This document shows positions 32,906 through 44,193 of a stretch of DNA of 64,000 nucleotides, in pieces. Each line of letters starts with the position of its first letter. The first letter of the stretch is position 1. Origin of the DNA: Zychaea mexicana (taxonomy: Eukaryota; Mucoromycota; Mucoromycetes; Mucorales; Lichtheimiaceae); contig NW_026516693.1 of NCBI RefSeq assembly GCF_025766255.1, positions 248,001 through 312,000 of the forward strand, given 5' to 3'. The position numbers and the translations under genes were made by a program. The notes beneath the pieces were generated by a model. That model saw only the letters and a program-made list of their open reading frames with translations. It was not told where the DNA came from and made no database searches.

Positions 32906-33698
32906 TTGTCTGTAAGAAATCTATTGGCTGTAAAAATCCAAATTGTACAAAAAATTGAATTTTGTGTATATATAAAAATAATTAGTAAGAAAGGAATGCC
33001 AGGTATTGAAGATTTATCCACATTATATTATATACCAGTTGAAGAAAATATTGTAAGTACTACTGAATTTATAGCAAAATATTTATTATTAGAATATGTT
33101 CATCAAAAAAAGTATTTAGTACATAAAAGTGATAAAATTTATGATGGTGAGCATTATATTGTAAAGAAGCATATTAAAATTTACAAGTTAAAAATTAGAA
33201 ATATTATATATGATCCTATATTTAATTTATGCCAAGAAATAAATTTCAAACTCAAATTGTTACAAAGATTCAATCAAAATGGTTGCTTTAAATGAATTCC
33301 ACCCAATCAACCATATCTAATTACGTAGTAATCTTAATAAAGAATTATATGTATTTATGGAAAATGAATTGGATTCTTACATTGATAAAAATATTGTAGA
33401 AAAATTAAAAATGAAATTACAAAATAAAATAAAGTCATTGTTTTCAACTGACTACTTTTTATACTTGAGCATGATTAATGATTTTTGTTCCCATAAATTT
33501 AAAAAAGGAAAACGTGATGGTCAGTTTTATGGTAAAAAAATCAGAACAAATTTACCTGATGGTAAAAATGATTACCTTTTCTGTCAGCATAGTAAGCTTC
33601 ATATTCCTAAAAATAAAAAACTTGTTGTTTATAAATCTAATAACACTGAAGATGAGAAAATTGAAAAAAAAAGAAAACAAGAAAAAGAAAAAAACTAA
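32906..33698 (+). other. AT-rich open frames of unknown nature within the element
   Basis: Two plus-strand frames, at about 32906-33295 (SKKGMPGIEDLSTLYYIPVE) and 33357-33698 (MENELDSYIDKNIVEKLKMK), are open for 129 and 113 codons, Lys/Ile/Asn-rich and in different frames. They could be exons of an accessory gene of the element, or chance frames in AT-rich DNA. I recognise no domain. Confidence 0.3.
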
Positions 33699-33819
33699 AC
33701 CTATTAAAATTATTATAGGAAACCCATTTTACTTATGTTTCAATTCAATCATTCCTTAAATACAATCAATATTTATAAATAATATGATATCAATGATATA
33801 TTACCCAGAGTATGCAATT

Positions 33820-35665
33820 TTATAATATACCAAGATTATGCTTATTGATATATTCCTTCAATAAATCCTTTTGATTAAATTTATCAATTGATAACCAACT
33901 GTTATCATCAGCACTATATCCAACCCATTTTACTTCAAACAAATATGTACCATTTTCAGCTTTATGCCTAATAATCTCTTCTATTTCATATGATGCCATT
34001 GCTCGTTGTTTCCCTTTATTTCGCTTTCTTTTTTTACTACGCTCATTAAATTTTGGAACATCATCATTATCACTATTACTCTGATTTGAATTATTATCAG
34101 ATTCATTATCAACAATCATTTCTTCATTTGATATAGCCATATTAAGCAGGTCATTTTGTAATCTGATCATTTTATCCAGTTTATCTTTATTTTGTTTATC
34201 ATTGCTGACCACTATATCAATTAGTTTATGCTCTACTGGAAAATCAAAATCATTAGTGTGCCATAGAGATATAACTTATAGTTAAGGGATAATACGGGAT
34301 TTATAGGTTTTTAAAAAATTATAATATTTTTTAATGTAAAGGGTTTAAAAATTAATAAGTATATTTATAATATAGTCATTTAATTTTGTAATCCCTAGTA
34401 GAGTTTGTAATCATTAAGTATTGTCTTAATCCTTATGAACATAAGAATTTCATAAATATAAAATAGGGGTGGTTGAGAAACTTGCTTTCGAAACGTGTGG
34501 GGCTGGATAATGAGATTTAGACAAATAACAAAAACATTTATGTTTTGTTATTATAAGAGAGAACAAATACTATGATTTGTTACTCATAGTTTATGGTGTG
34601 GTTAAATAGGAATATTGAACATTTCTACAAATTTTGTAATATTTTTTAATAAACAAGCTACATGAAATTGCAGATTATAGTATTTTATGTTATCCATTTT
34701 AACAACTGACTTGTTATTATTGAATCGGCAGAATTTATTCCCAATTTCTGAAAATTAATTCTCAACTTTTGTCCTAAAACTTCCAAATGTCTTATTAAAA
34801 TGATCTTCAGTAATCGTTAAGGGCTCATTTACATTTTTACATATAGGGTATACAAAATTATCATGGCTAAAGTTATATCCTTTTTCATTAGCAAGCTCTG
34901 TAAATTGCGTGATAAATAAAATATATCCACCATCAACTGCCATTATGTCATTCTCATGCATATATTTAAATAATTTCATGTTTAAAAACATGCTACCATC
35001 TGAGCTATCAGAACAAAAGGCACTTTTAGAAGTATAAATAATCATATCAACAAATTGGGTATGTATTCCATTCTTCTTAAATTTATAAGAATACATTCTT
35101 TGAAAGTGGTCAATTTCAGTATCTACATAGTTAATTCTTGAATCATGGCCATCCAATACAAGTGTTACATGTTTAAATAAGTCGGGATTATGCTTTCTAG
35201 TAGATAGAATACGTAATTTGATAGATGAAAACATGTTATTCATTGAATCATTTACTATTTTGTTGATTCATTTGTAGTTGTCCTCATCCATCCAAAACTT
35301 TTTATAAAATGTATGAAATGTGCTATGTGGTAAGTATTTTTCAAATTTTTCACCACATACTCCAGAGACTAAATGATATAATAAAAACAATCCTTTTTCA
35401 ATTTCAAAGTAAGGTCCGGGATATTCCTTGTTTGTATATAAAACTACTAGAAAATAAAATACAGCAACATAACCTAATTTATGTAACAGTTCATCCTTAA
35501 TTTTATCTATAAATTTAATATGTCTCAAATCAGTTCTATGTTTATATTTATTATGTACAGTAGGCCAGTTCCATTCTAGGAATTGCCAATAATTTGCAAT
35601 AATTGAGTTTACTTCATTTGTAATCAGTGGTGTATAGTTTGTTGTATCCTTTGGGTCGTTCTTTA
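33820..35665 (-). pseudogene. DDE transposase with C-terminal chromodomain, interrupted
   Basis: Minus strand. The frame runs from about 35665 (TNEVNSIIANYWQFLEWNWP) through LHKLGYVAVFYFLVV, then an in-frame TGA near 35265. It continues through the DDE-like core (VTLVLDGHDSRI, IMAVDGGYILFITQF, ITEDHFNKTFGSFRTKVEN), then an in-frame TAA near 34753 and CRFNNNKSVV, ACLLKNITKFVEM, PHHKL. A 323-bp insertion follows. The frame resumes with WHTNDFDFPVEHKLIDIVV, an acidic linker, a basic KKRKRNKGKQR stretch and a chromodomain (YEIEEIIRHKAENGTYLFEV, KWVGY). A chromodomain may steer insertion to modified histones. Two stops plus the insertion make this copy inactive. Confidence 0.75.
34267..34589. mobile_element. 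323-bp MITE-like insertion, copy 2
   Basis: Sits in the chromodomain transposase frame between CATAG pentamers (34262-34266 and 34585-34589), which look like a target duplication; deleting 323 bp rejoins PHHKL to WHTND. It shares several blocks with copy 1 in the same orientation and has a TAACAAAAAC/GTTTTGTTA palindrome near its right end. Confidence 0.7.
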
Positions 35666-35926
35666 TTTATATTATGGATTTTCAATTTTTATAATCATTG
35701 AATGCATGATTTTGGTCACATGATGTTATAAAATTGATAAAATATCAAAATGGATGATATAATTTAATATGGCAGCAAGCAATTAATTAGATTTATCAAA
35801 AACTATTATAAATTTATAGCCAATTTGGTACTGCACATCCCACTTGCTGGGTAAGTCGGTCCCTGGACGTTCTTCTAGTGCTGTGATCAACATGTTTGGC
35901 TGTTCGTCATTGCTTTCTTTATCCAT

Positions 35927-36329
35927 TGTTACGATAGAAGGAAAAAGAGTGGGAAAAATACAAGTATCTGGCAGTGGCAGGTGAGAGGAGGGGATGAGGG
36001 ATGATAGCGGATGGTGTTATGCTAGTTGATTACTACCTCATCAGGGCTAGTATTAAATTAGTCTAGCGCAAAGCTTAAGCAAATGATCAAAGTGTTTCAG
36101 TACAGGGCTCGGGTCAATGTTGTTTATACTGAATAAGATGTTTGTTTTGGCGATATTGACTGATGAACAATAGCTATGGATGATAACGATACTTGCATAA
36201 GTTGCTGGTAGGATACACAGCAGTCTTTTTCTTAGGGTAAATATGTGCCGAATGCCGTAGCCAGTGCCTTCATGGGATCAGTGAGACATTGTAGAAAGTC
36301 TCGGCCTTTGTTGTATCAACTGTGATGTA
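35927..36329. other. Intergenic, 5' flank of the broken PD-(D/E)XK gene
   Basis: No gene supported. It would hold the former promoter of the split gene. Confidence 0.5.
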
Positions 36330-36607
36330 CAGTGTTGGATTATTCACCGTGAATATTCGGAGAGCTAATAATCACGCCGTGAAAAAGTGAAAAATGTACG
36401 TGAATATTCCAGCGTGAATAAACCTTCATCAATTGGAAATGCTTAAGGGAGAGCAAGAGAGAGAGAAAGCAAAGGCTCCAGAGTCCATTTATAAGTATAG
36501 GAAGGTTTATTCACGCGTGAAATTGATTTGGCATGTATTATTCACGCGTGAATATGTACATTCTCACTGTCCGCGAAAAATGGTCAACGTGATTATTGCC
36601 AACACTG
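36330..36607. mobile_element. 278-bp hAT MITE with perfect 8-bp target duplication
   Basis: Begins CAGTGTTGGATTATTCAC and ends GTGATTATTGCCAACACTG, flanked by identical GTGATGTA octamers (36322-36329 and 36608-36615). The interior repeats TTCACGCGTGAA-like palindromes. The first ten bases equal those of the hAT transposon at 21889, so that family could mobilise it. Confidence 0.94.
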
Positions 36608-36615
36608 GTGATGTA

Positions 36616-37179
36616 GTTTGGTGGCGTGTGTAACGAAAATAAAAACACTCTCTTATTCGAGTATATGCCCACGGCAATCGCTGATTGCCGATCCTCTAAG
36701 CCCGCAATGATGGATGTGGGCAGCTTAAAATAAATTGTCAAAAGCAAATTATAGAGCAGCATGGCTGTTTTTGCGCATAGTATGCGCGTTATTCTAGAGC
36801 TACTATTATCGATACAGGCTGCTTCTTCAGGTTGATACTGTTGTTTGGTTTGCTCATTTTATCAACCACCTCCCTCAGCAGTACCGACACAAAGCCAATC
36901 AGACGTGGTGTTACTTCCTCGGCGTATGTACGGGTGGTGTATGATACATGTAAAAAAAACGCGTACCAGAGTGTGATAAAGCGCGTTATGATCGTGTTAC
37001 TGTCGCCATTGTTTCCCGCATTGTTAGCACGGACCTGTGGATGGTGGGTGGGGGTATTTCCCTTAAAAAAAAGGTGTTGCTTCCTTGCTTCTTCACTTTT
37101 TCCTTTTTTTTTGTGAGTCCTCTCCTTTTTCTCTGTGTGTGCGGGTATGAGGAGCTAACGAACGTTTTGTAAACGGTGT

Positions 37180-37218
<39 letters not shown>

Positions 37219-37279
37219 GTGGGTGGATGCTAACATTTCTTTGCAGATCGTGTATGGTGGGTCCTTTCTTTATTCTGTG

Positions 37280-37314
<35 letters not shown>

Positions 37315-37522
37315 GGATGCTAACAACTTTTTCAGATGGTCGGTAAGTACTTATCCTTGTTCTGTAGAACGGGATTGTTGAGATGGGACTGGGCATCTCG
37401 ATACCAATCAACCTTCAAGGATTCACAAAGCGACCAAGACAATCCCCTAGCTTTGTGGTAAAGAGTTACGGGGCAGATGTCCCGTGGTTGCTTCTGTCAG
37501 TACCTGCCTAAGAGCAGGGAAG
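36616..37522. other. Intergenic with two (TG)n microsatellites
   Basis: TG runs at about 37178-37213 and 37287-37313. A conserved-looking but unidentified stretch at 37380-37530 has no frame. No gene supported. Confidence 0.5.
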
Positions 37523-38193
37523 CTAAAACATCGACACCCTATTAGTAATTAGTAGTTCAAGTAATTTCTTCCTCTCGTTCGTTGAACTTGTTTGTGCGTA
37601 TTTTATACCGTTGTATGACTTCTTCATATGCAAGCGAGACTCGTCAATCTTGTGCCTGACTGCACAATGGAGACATTTGCATTGAGCAAGATAGTTGCCA
37701 TTGGATCGTTGGCAAAATGATATTGATTTTGTCATGAGCAGTGCTGACGTCCAGAATGAGGCAGCCATTGACTGATCCAGGTCTGTTTGTAAGAGACTAT
37801 TAGCAAATAGAAAGGCTATAAACCAACCAAAGACACTCAATATCATCCTCCTTCTACCGTTACTCAGCTTCACCACTTTGTCCTTGGCATACACTTTGCT
37901 TTGGATCACGTGTACTGCACGGTCATCAACTTCTGTGCCCTTATTTCTTAGCGAATTGCCTTACCTGCGTCGCTTGTCACTTTCTGTCGCATTACTGGAT
38001 TTCCGCACTGACTGATCCCTTGCCTAAATATGCGCGCTGCTCTCATCGCATCCTGACTGCTACGATCTCCGATACAATAATAGTTTATGCCGAAATGCAT
38101 TGTGTACAAGACTTTGTGGCAACTTTTTTTAACTTGATACCTTCGTCGACATATATGCTGCGTGGGTTTCCGTGATCTTAATGACAGGCTCAA
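37523..38193 (-). pseudogene. Minus-strand open frames, possible decayed mobile gene
   Basis: Two frames (38193-37948 and 37909-37523) read CHKVLYTMHFGINYYCIGDR and CKCLHCAVRHKIDESRLHMK, with several Cys and His. They lack splice signals that would join them convincingly. No family recognised; they adjoin a decayed plus-strand transposon gene and may belong to the same old insertion. Confidence 0.25.
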
Positions 38194-38628
38194 TGGTCAA
38201 GCGCCATCACTTACTATTGTTCATACTCTCAGTCACGTTGATTTTTGTTTGTGGCGTTCCTGTCGAATTTAACGTAGTACTCGATTGGAGTATCGGCACA
38301 AGAAGCAGCTTCTAACGTACTGGGGCTTCCCCTGGTATGTTGTCCTTTTGCGATTTATATACCTACTGATCCACCCACAGAACGACAATATACGAGATTA
38401 AAAGATGCTACCATGAAGCGTGACAAAATCCACATCTCCGAAGCTTCAATGAGGGGTGCACGCATTTTTACTTTCCATTTTTGGCGGTTGCAGTAAAAGC
38501 AGTCGTTCCGGTAGGGAAACCAGTCTTTTCTTTTTTTTGTGTTCCTGAGCTACTCTACGCACTCAATTCGAGCAACCTGCTCAAGTACCAACCTCACCCC
38601 AATTAAACTTTTAACGTGTCCACCAGCA

Positions 38629-39990
38629 TGAAGACCGAATTTACAAGATGGATCGACGGCGACAAAAAGCACGCGATTGCCCTACTTCCCAGAGCAGACG
38701 GAACGTATGAACGTCCCACCGACATTTGCTGGCAACTTTGCCAACAGAATCAGAAGAAAGTTGACGGTTGAGTCAGGTTGCGAGCAAAAGAACATTCAGG
38801 TCAAATCTGCTAGCACCAAGTCGCCCCTTGGAAAGCAGAAGTGTGTTAAATGCGAGGAGATATGCAACACATTGCCTGCGACGTGTCCTAACTAGTGGAA
38901 CCAGACCATCTTTCATGATGGTAACTGGTCGAACTGCAGTGGTACGTATGAGGACCTGCTATACCGTCTCTGCTGGGCAGCCTATCGGCGTAAGCCCCAA
39001 TTCATCCGCCAAGCTGGTTATAACAAAAGCTACCTTATTGCAATTGAAGTACAACATGACTTTGCCTATTGGCTTATAGCTGCTAGCCCCCGCACTTATC
39101 CAAAAATGCCATGTACGAAACCACTGCGGAACGAATATTCGATTCGACATGGTTACTGGTGATATGGAACAGGAAATCCCGCGCACTACGAAATGGATGA
39201 TTTGGTGGCTACGACCCGGCGTTGCGAGCATGATTTTCCGATCCAAGACGGTGATGCATGAAGAACCTCTACGTGATGCTACAAGAACGACAAATGGCGT
39301 AGAGTCCTTCCATCGCAACATTTCTCGTTTTGTCCAGCAATCCGAACCAATTTTTCTCTACGTTACCACAACTTTTCAACTATTTGCGCAACGAAGAGAG
39401 TGATCTGCAAGAACATAGGTTACAGGATTTTTCCTTATGACTGGCGGGGTATTTTCCTAACTATGGCGTTCCGCTCTACGTTGATCTCACTGGCGCTAGT
39501 ACTGCCCTTGCTCAGCTTCGCCACCCCCACGATCACTGCCTAGATTAATAGACTCATATTCGCCCCTCTCTGTCCTTTAATTTTGTACTTTCCACCTCTT
39601 CATATCATCTCCAACACACCACTACTTTGTGCGTGTGACTTGAATTAATAAATTTTGGCCTATAGGCTCATACAAGAAATAATATGTGAGCAACAAAAGC
39701 AGCATGGTTTACTATCCTGGCCAGATAGAGATCGGCAAAGTACAATATCAGCCAAGTGGTAGACTTTATAGCACACATTCTATTGGCGGTCACTACAAGT
39801 CATCTTGCAGAGCGACTGATGGTAACATCTACGAATTCGACAACATGAGACGTGTCGCTTAAAGGCTCATAAAAATCGATGGAAAAGTACCATTCACTCA
39901 CTCTGTATACTATCGCAAACTGACTCCAGACAGTGCTCTCGTCGATACTCCATATATCAGCAAAGAAGAAAAAGAAGACAACATTGATTT
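38629..39990 (+). pseudogene. Decayed transposon gene with a ubiquitin-protease-like tail
   Basis: Starting at ATG 38629 (MKTEFTRWIDGDKKHAIALL), the frame is lost and regained several times. Recognisable pieces are DGTYERPTDICWQLCQQ, GTYEDLLYRLCWAAYRRKPQ, and ATRTTNGVESFHRNISRF at 39280-39340, the last resembling the NxVESFHR-type motif of MULE-like transposases. Near 39704-39985, GRLYSTHSIGGHYKSSCRAT and YEFDNMRRVA resemble the His box of USP (C19) ubiquitin proteases. Stops include a TAA after RRVA. The assignment is inference from short motifs. Confidence 0.4.
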
Positions 39991-40512
39991 TCTTTCCCTC
40001 TACCCTATATATAATACCTCTTTCTTTTCTGTTTGCTTCAATGTTGCCTCTTTGCTCTTAAAATATATATAATATCGGTTACGTTGCTCGTCAGCATCGT
40101 GTTGAATAGGCAATGACATGCCATGTTCCTTAATCGGATCGTAAACACGCTTTTAACTTTATATCAAGTTGGCTTGGCTGTATGGGAAGACAGTAGTGTA
40201 TTTTATGGATGATACATGTTGCTGAAGCGAAACTCTCACATCGATATATAAAGAGCGCCCAAACTTTATCTATGCGAAAACGAGCGAGCTTTGAATGTGT
40301 AAAACCGAAAATAACAGGAGCATCTGAGAAGGCTAGGTTCTTGGAACTTGTAAATCAACTTATATGTTTTCTCTATTGGTATGAAAAGGAGTGAGAGAAA
40401 GGGAGAGGCTGTTGCGTATTTGTGTGTAGTAGTATGGCAAAAAAGAACAGGGTTTTTTTTTCGGGGGATGGCAGTTAAGAAAGAGGAAGTTTTTCAAGTG
40501 GGTTAAATCTAT
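39991..40512. other. Intergenic, 3' flank of the phosphatase gene
   Basis: No gene supported. Confidence 0.5.
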
Positions 40513-41860
40513 TTACAGGTCAATGACGTTGCAGAAGCCGGTCTTCTCGTCCTTTTCGATCTTTGCCTTGCCATCAGCCAACTTCTTGACGACAGCGTGG
40601 ACCTCAGCAAAGGTATCGAAAGCAATGAAGGGGATCTTGTGCATGTTGCAGTAGGTTTCCAAGTCACGGTCCTTGCGGGCGAAAAGAACATCGGCGTGTT
40701 TGGCAGCCGAAATGTCCGAGACGCCGTCGCCGCAGAAGACAAAGATGGTGTCGGGCGAAGCGGCCTCACGAGCAGCTTGAAGAGCTACGTAATAGCACAA
40801 AAACGTTCCAGTCAGAGAAAGATTCCGCATCATCCCTACATATACTACGCTCCTATGGTAACCCATCTCCAGTTCCTTCCCATTGTATACTTACTGCGCG
40901 ACTTGTCGTTACCGTACACACTATGAAAGTGAGGTGTCTGTTTGTTAGCCGAGAGAAACTCTATAAAATCAAGGCCTTGTCCAATAATAAGCCAAGACTT
41001 ACGAGTCATCACGGTAGACGATCTTCCAGTTACGGTCAACGCACTCGCCATCGTTGGAGATGATCTTGATGTCCTTTGCCTTTTCACCAAGGAAGTTGGT
41101 CATGATCTTTGACAACAAGGGGTAGAGACCACTATAATAGAGACCCCAACGGTTCTGTTTAGTCAAGCTTGTCCTCCTTGAACCAATATCCTCTCTCTAA
41201 ATCCTCTTTCCATCCGACTCTCTCTCTCTCTCTCTCTCTTGTTATATCATCTTACCTGCTGATGATGGTCACTGGGAAGTTGCGCTCACGACAAAACTCG
41301 TTGAAGTCGGGGAAACCGGGATCAATTTTGCAGTCTAGATTTAAAGTAATTGTTCGTGGATGAGTCTTCCCTCTCTCTCTAGTTCATTCCTTCAAGATGG
41401 ATGGCAGTAACAATAGGAGCAATTGTTCAAACTTACCGTCCAAGTACTCAGCCCAGGCTTCTTCCCAGCTGATGTGTACAGCGGCCCACATTTCAGTAAG
41501 ACCGTCCCTATAATCAAAGTAGAAAAATTGTTGCGGAACAATGAGCAATTTTTTATCCGCTTTGTCCTTCAAAAGAGCTTTATATCATTTCGCAAGATAC
41601 TTTACCTGTAGGTCATTTCATCGTTCAAGATGGCGTGTTCAATGACACGACGACGCTCGGGACCAAGGGAACGGTGATCATCGATCAACATAAGACCGGT
41701 GTCTATGCGCAGAACAAAAAAACACGTCTTTTATATGAGTTACACGAGTTGTGGACCCCACCCAAAGACAACGGAACAAAAGGACAATAGACCAGCTTCT
41801 CAACTTACCGTCCAAAGAGAGAGTACCGTCAAAGTCAGTGAAAACTTGAATCTTGGCCAT
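40513..41860 (-). CDS. PYP1: HAD-family phosphatase, PYP1-like (polyol phosphate phosphatase family)
   Basis: Seven exons on minus (41860-41809, 41702-41606, 41507-41437, 41334-41256, 41131-41003, 40920-40895, 40784-40513) give 241 residues, the length I recall for yeast Pyp1 (YNL010W). All introns are GT-AG and phases agree; one exon is only 26 bp. HAD motif I is DFDGT (nucleophile Asp9, acid/base Asp11), motif II the Ser of VTIISSG, and motif IV GDGVSDISAAK. LDPGFPDF-like and DTFAEV segments also match this subfamily. It is a cytosolic magnesium-dependent phosphatase acting on small phosphorylated polyols or related metabolites, probably clearing dead-end sugar-alcohol phosphates; the substrate is inferred from the family. 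The 5' flank is free of other genes for 2.3 kb. Confidence 0.88.
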
Positions 41861-44193
41861 GGTGTTTGGTGTTTGTGTAGATGGAGTGGTGATGTACCTG
41901 AAAGAAAATAAAAGAAAAGCAACGCGGCTGTGGGTGGGTGTCTCTATATAATATCCTCGAAAAAGAAAAAAAGTCCGACACAAACCCAAAACCGAGTGCA
42001 CCAGAGCCTCCCCTGAAGGTCCCCGCCAAAAAACAAAGTTTCATGACGTATTTTTTCTTTTTTCGTTTCTACCCGATAAGTCATTGATTATGGCCCAATG
42101 GTATTGCGCTCTTTACACACCATCAACACAGTTCACATCATTTGGCATCAATCACCAAAGCCAAAGAAAAACGACGTGTAGCAACTCTCATTACTCGTCC
42201 TCACTTATTTCTTCCCCCGCACTTCAACAATAGTCCCATCCCAACGCACAGTGCACATAACAATTAGCATTAACTGGAGGAATTTTTAGGCGGAGCAAAA
42301 CTTGGTTTGCGGGTTGGTGGGTTTGGATGGGGGGAGCAGATCCGAAGGAAGAGGAAGAGCAGAGAACAAACCGGCAAATGCGGTCCAAAGGTGTGTGTCC
42401 GGCATATCATGATATCTCCGCTTGAGAAACTTGTTGACAAAAGAGCGATCATGCCTGATATGCAAAATCGTCCGGAAATGCAGAAAATTGGGTGTGTCCC
42501 CATCGTCATTTTTCTGCACGTGTCCGGCCCTTGTACTTTTTCTACGCACAGTGTATACCCCCCTCTCCCCCCTGGCCCTGCCCTAGGCTTTGCCCACCCC
42601 ATCCGTATTGGTAGTACAGATCCACACGAGATAGTATATACGCTCATTATCATACATCATCATACACACAGCCTGTTTGTGCTTTCAACTTCTATATCTG
42701 GTTGATCGTGATTTAGTGCACTTGCCCTGTTCCTGGCTGCCACTATGGTATTTGCTGGGGCAACGATGTCTGCCCAGTCATCCATAACTAATACATCACG
42801 TAGTAGTATTATGCAGGCTACATTAAATTATCCAGGGGACACCTTTCGTCCCGAGTGAAAACAGCTTCGTACATGCTGTTGCCACTTTTGTGAGTTTATA
42901 TGATAAGATTCAGATAGGCGTCTCGTTCCCTTTGATCTTCACAGTACAGATCATCAAGAAGAAAATACCTTGGTCCATAAGTCCAACGCTGTTTAACTGA
43001 TTTGTTTGCACTATGCATTACATGTGCATTTTCAGTAAGTGATGACAGCTGATATACATACGTAAGACCACGTTGTTAGAAATTGAAAGAATTTCGTACC
43101 AATTCAACAGAGTACTTCTTACCGGTTTGATCCAGGTCTGTCACACACCCATTTCGGGTTTTCTTGTCTCTATCACACTTTGATGGATAACCAACTAATT
43201 CAAACGATGGCTAATGCGAACCGCGCACGCAGCCATCAAAATGGTTTGTTGTCCTTGTGCAACCCTCCCCTCTGGTATGGCATCACGCTGTCTGCCACTA
43301 TAAAGAAAATGCGCATAATATTCCTGCTATCATACTTATAGTTTATATGGTAGAAAACAAGAGTAGCGTACGTTCTATGATTTCCACACGGCTATCATTT
43401 CTGCCGGATACATTGGAAAAGGGGAAGCATCGAGTGTTGTTTGATTTGAAGTGATTCATGACAAGTCGATATACCCTCCTTGTTGCTAATATTGAAATGC
43501 TCTTCGCTATCATCGCTAGGCACAAAGGGCTTTGGCTGGAACTGTGTGCTTGGCGAACCGTTATGTCGCTTTGTCATTCAGCATACAATCGTTTGATTTA
43601 TGGAAAACCCTCAATATGATGTCATCTTAAAGCTTTCTTCTAATTTACAGCTGATCCAGCAAGACTCACATCAGAATGCATATTATCCTGTCTGTAGGGA
43701 GTAATCTACGATAAGTAGCAGATAACCCAAATATGATAAAGACTTGGCATGGATTCTTACTACGCGATTTACTCTCTGGCCAACAATAAACTTTGTTACC
43801 GGACAATATATACTATTGACTAACTATTATATAGAATATGAACAAAAGTTCTTATCATGCCTGACCGTGGAAAAAGTCATAGTGTGGGTTCATATATACA
43901 AGCTTTTTTAAATCATTTTAAATCAGCAACGCTATCGACAAATAATACATGTAGCTCAGCGTAACATAAGTTGAACAAGCGTTAAAAAAGATATCCATAG
44001 AAATGCTTCGCTATGGCCTCAAAACTGGAGTGAAAAATATAGGAGACACACAGAGGCAATCCTGCTATACGAACAGTTGGTCAATTTGAATCCACTGTAA
44101 CCCAAATAAGAAAAATTAAAGCGGTTACGCTTTGCTTGGATCTTTATTTTTCCTCTTTCAGCGTCCTATTTCGTTGTTGTTGTTTTTACGACC
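41861..44193. other. Divergent intergenic region of 2.3 kb
   Basis: Lies between the divergent phosphatase and glomulin-like genes. No RNA gene or coding frame supported. The first 400 bp are likely the phosphatase promoter; the remainder shows nothing I recognise. Confidence 0.55.

Larger units (their letters stand above)
32888..35819 (-). mobile_element. AT-rich DDE-transposase/chromodomain element inserted in a gene
   Basis: A 2932-bp block, far richer in A+T than its surroundings, lies between CCAATT hexamers at 32882-32887 and 35820-35825. Those are a candidate target duplication, since joining them restores YQIG-VGCPPK in the host frame. It encodes a DDE transposase with a C-terminal chromodomain on minus. 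No obvious long terminal inverted repeat was found, so the exact ends rest on the host gene frame. It contains 323-bp insertion copy 2. Confidence 0.7.
31694..35926 (-). pseudogene. Second PD-(D/E)XK-family repeated gene, split by nested insertions
   Basis: Three minus-strand pieces fit one protein. The N-terminus is 35926-35820 (MDKESNDEQPNMLITALEER...WDVQYQIG). The middle is 32887-32677 (CPPKLLFRDPYIKNIIIDTV...RKTDVVYLP...PPVIMEIQQK). The C-terminus is 32350-31694 (VTQKFVLRSIRYCIDIPEET, WARFVYLYNADSI, YFFMQRQQYLLALDVFDNPT). The Asp in KTDVVYLP and the Glu-x-Gln in VIMEIQ suggest a PD-(D/E)XK-type core. The pieces are separated by a 2.9-kb element and a 323-bp insertion, and an in-frame TAG interrupts the last piece after TIYQ at about 32010. 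I recall this as a family repeated in Mucoromycota genomes. It is not the same family as copies A-C. Biological role unknown. Confidence 0.7.

Noticed and set aside
32354..34589. 323-bp inserts as introners (mobile introns)
   Set aside because: On the coding strand neither copy has GT-AG ends that would rejoin the frame, so they are better seen as MITE-like insertions.
34753..35267. Idea that the in-frame TGA in the AT-rich transposase means TGA is read as Trp (bacterial endosymbiont or mitochondrial origin)
   Set aside because: TGG is used for Trp in the same frame, a TAA stop also interrupts it, and a chromodomain is eukaryotic. Decay explains the stops.
36986..37411. Open frames with HTHTHT or CVCVCV runs around 37 kb and 2.4 kb
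   Set aside because: Products of (TG)n microsatellites.
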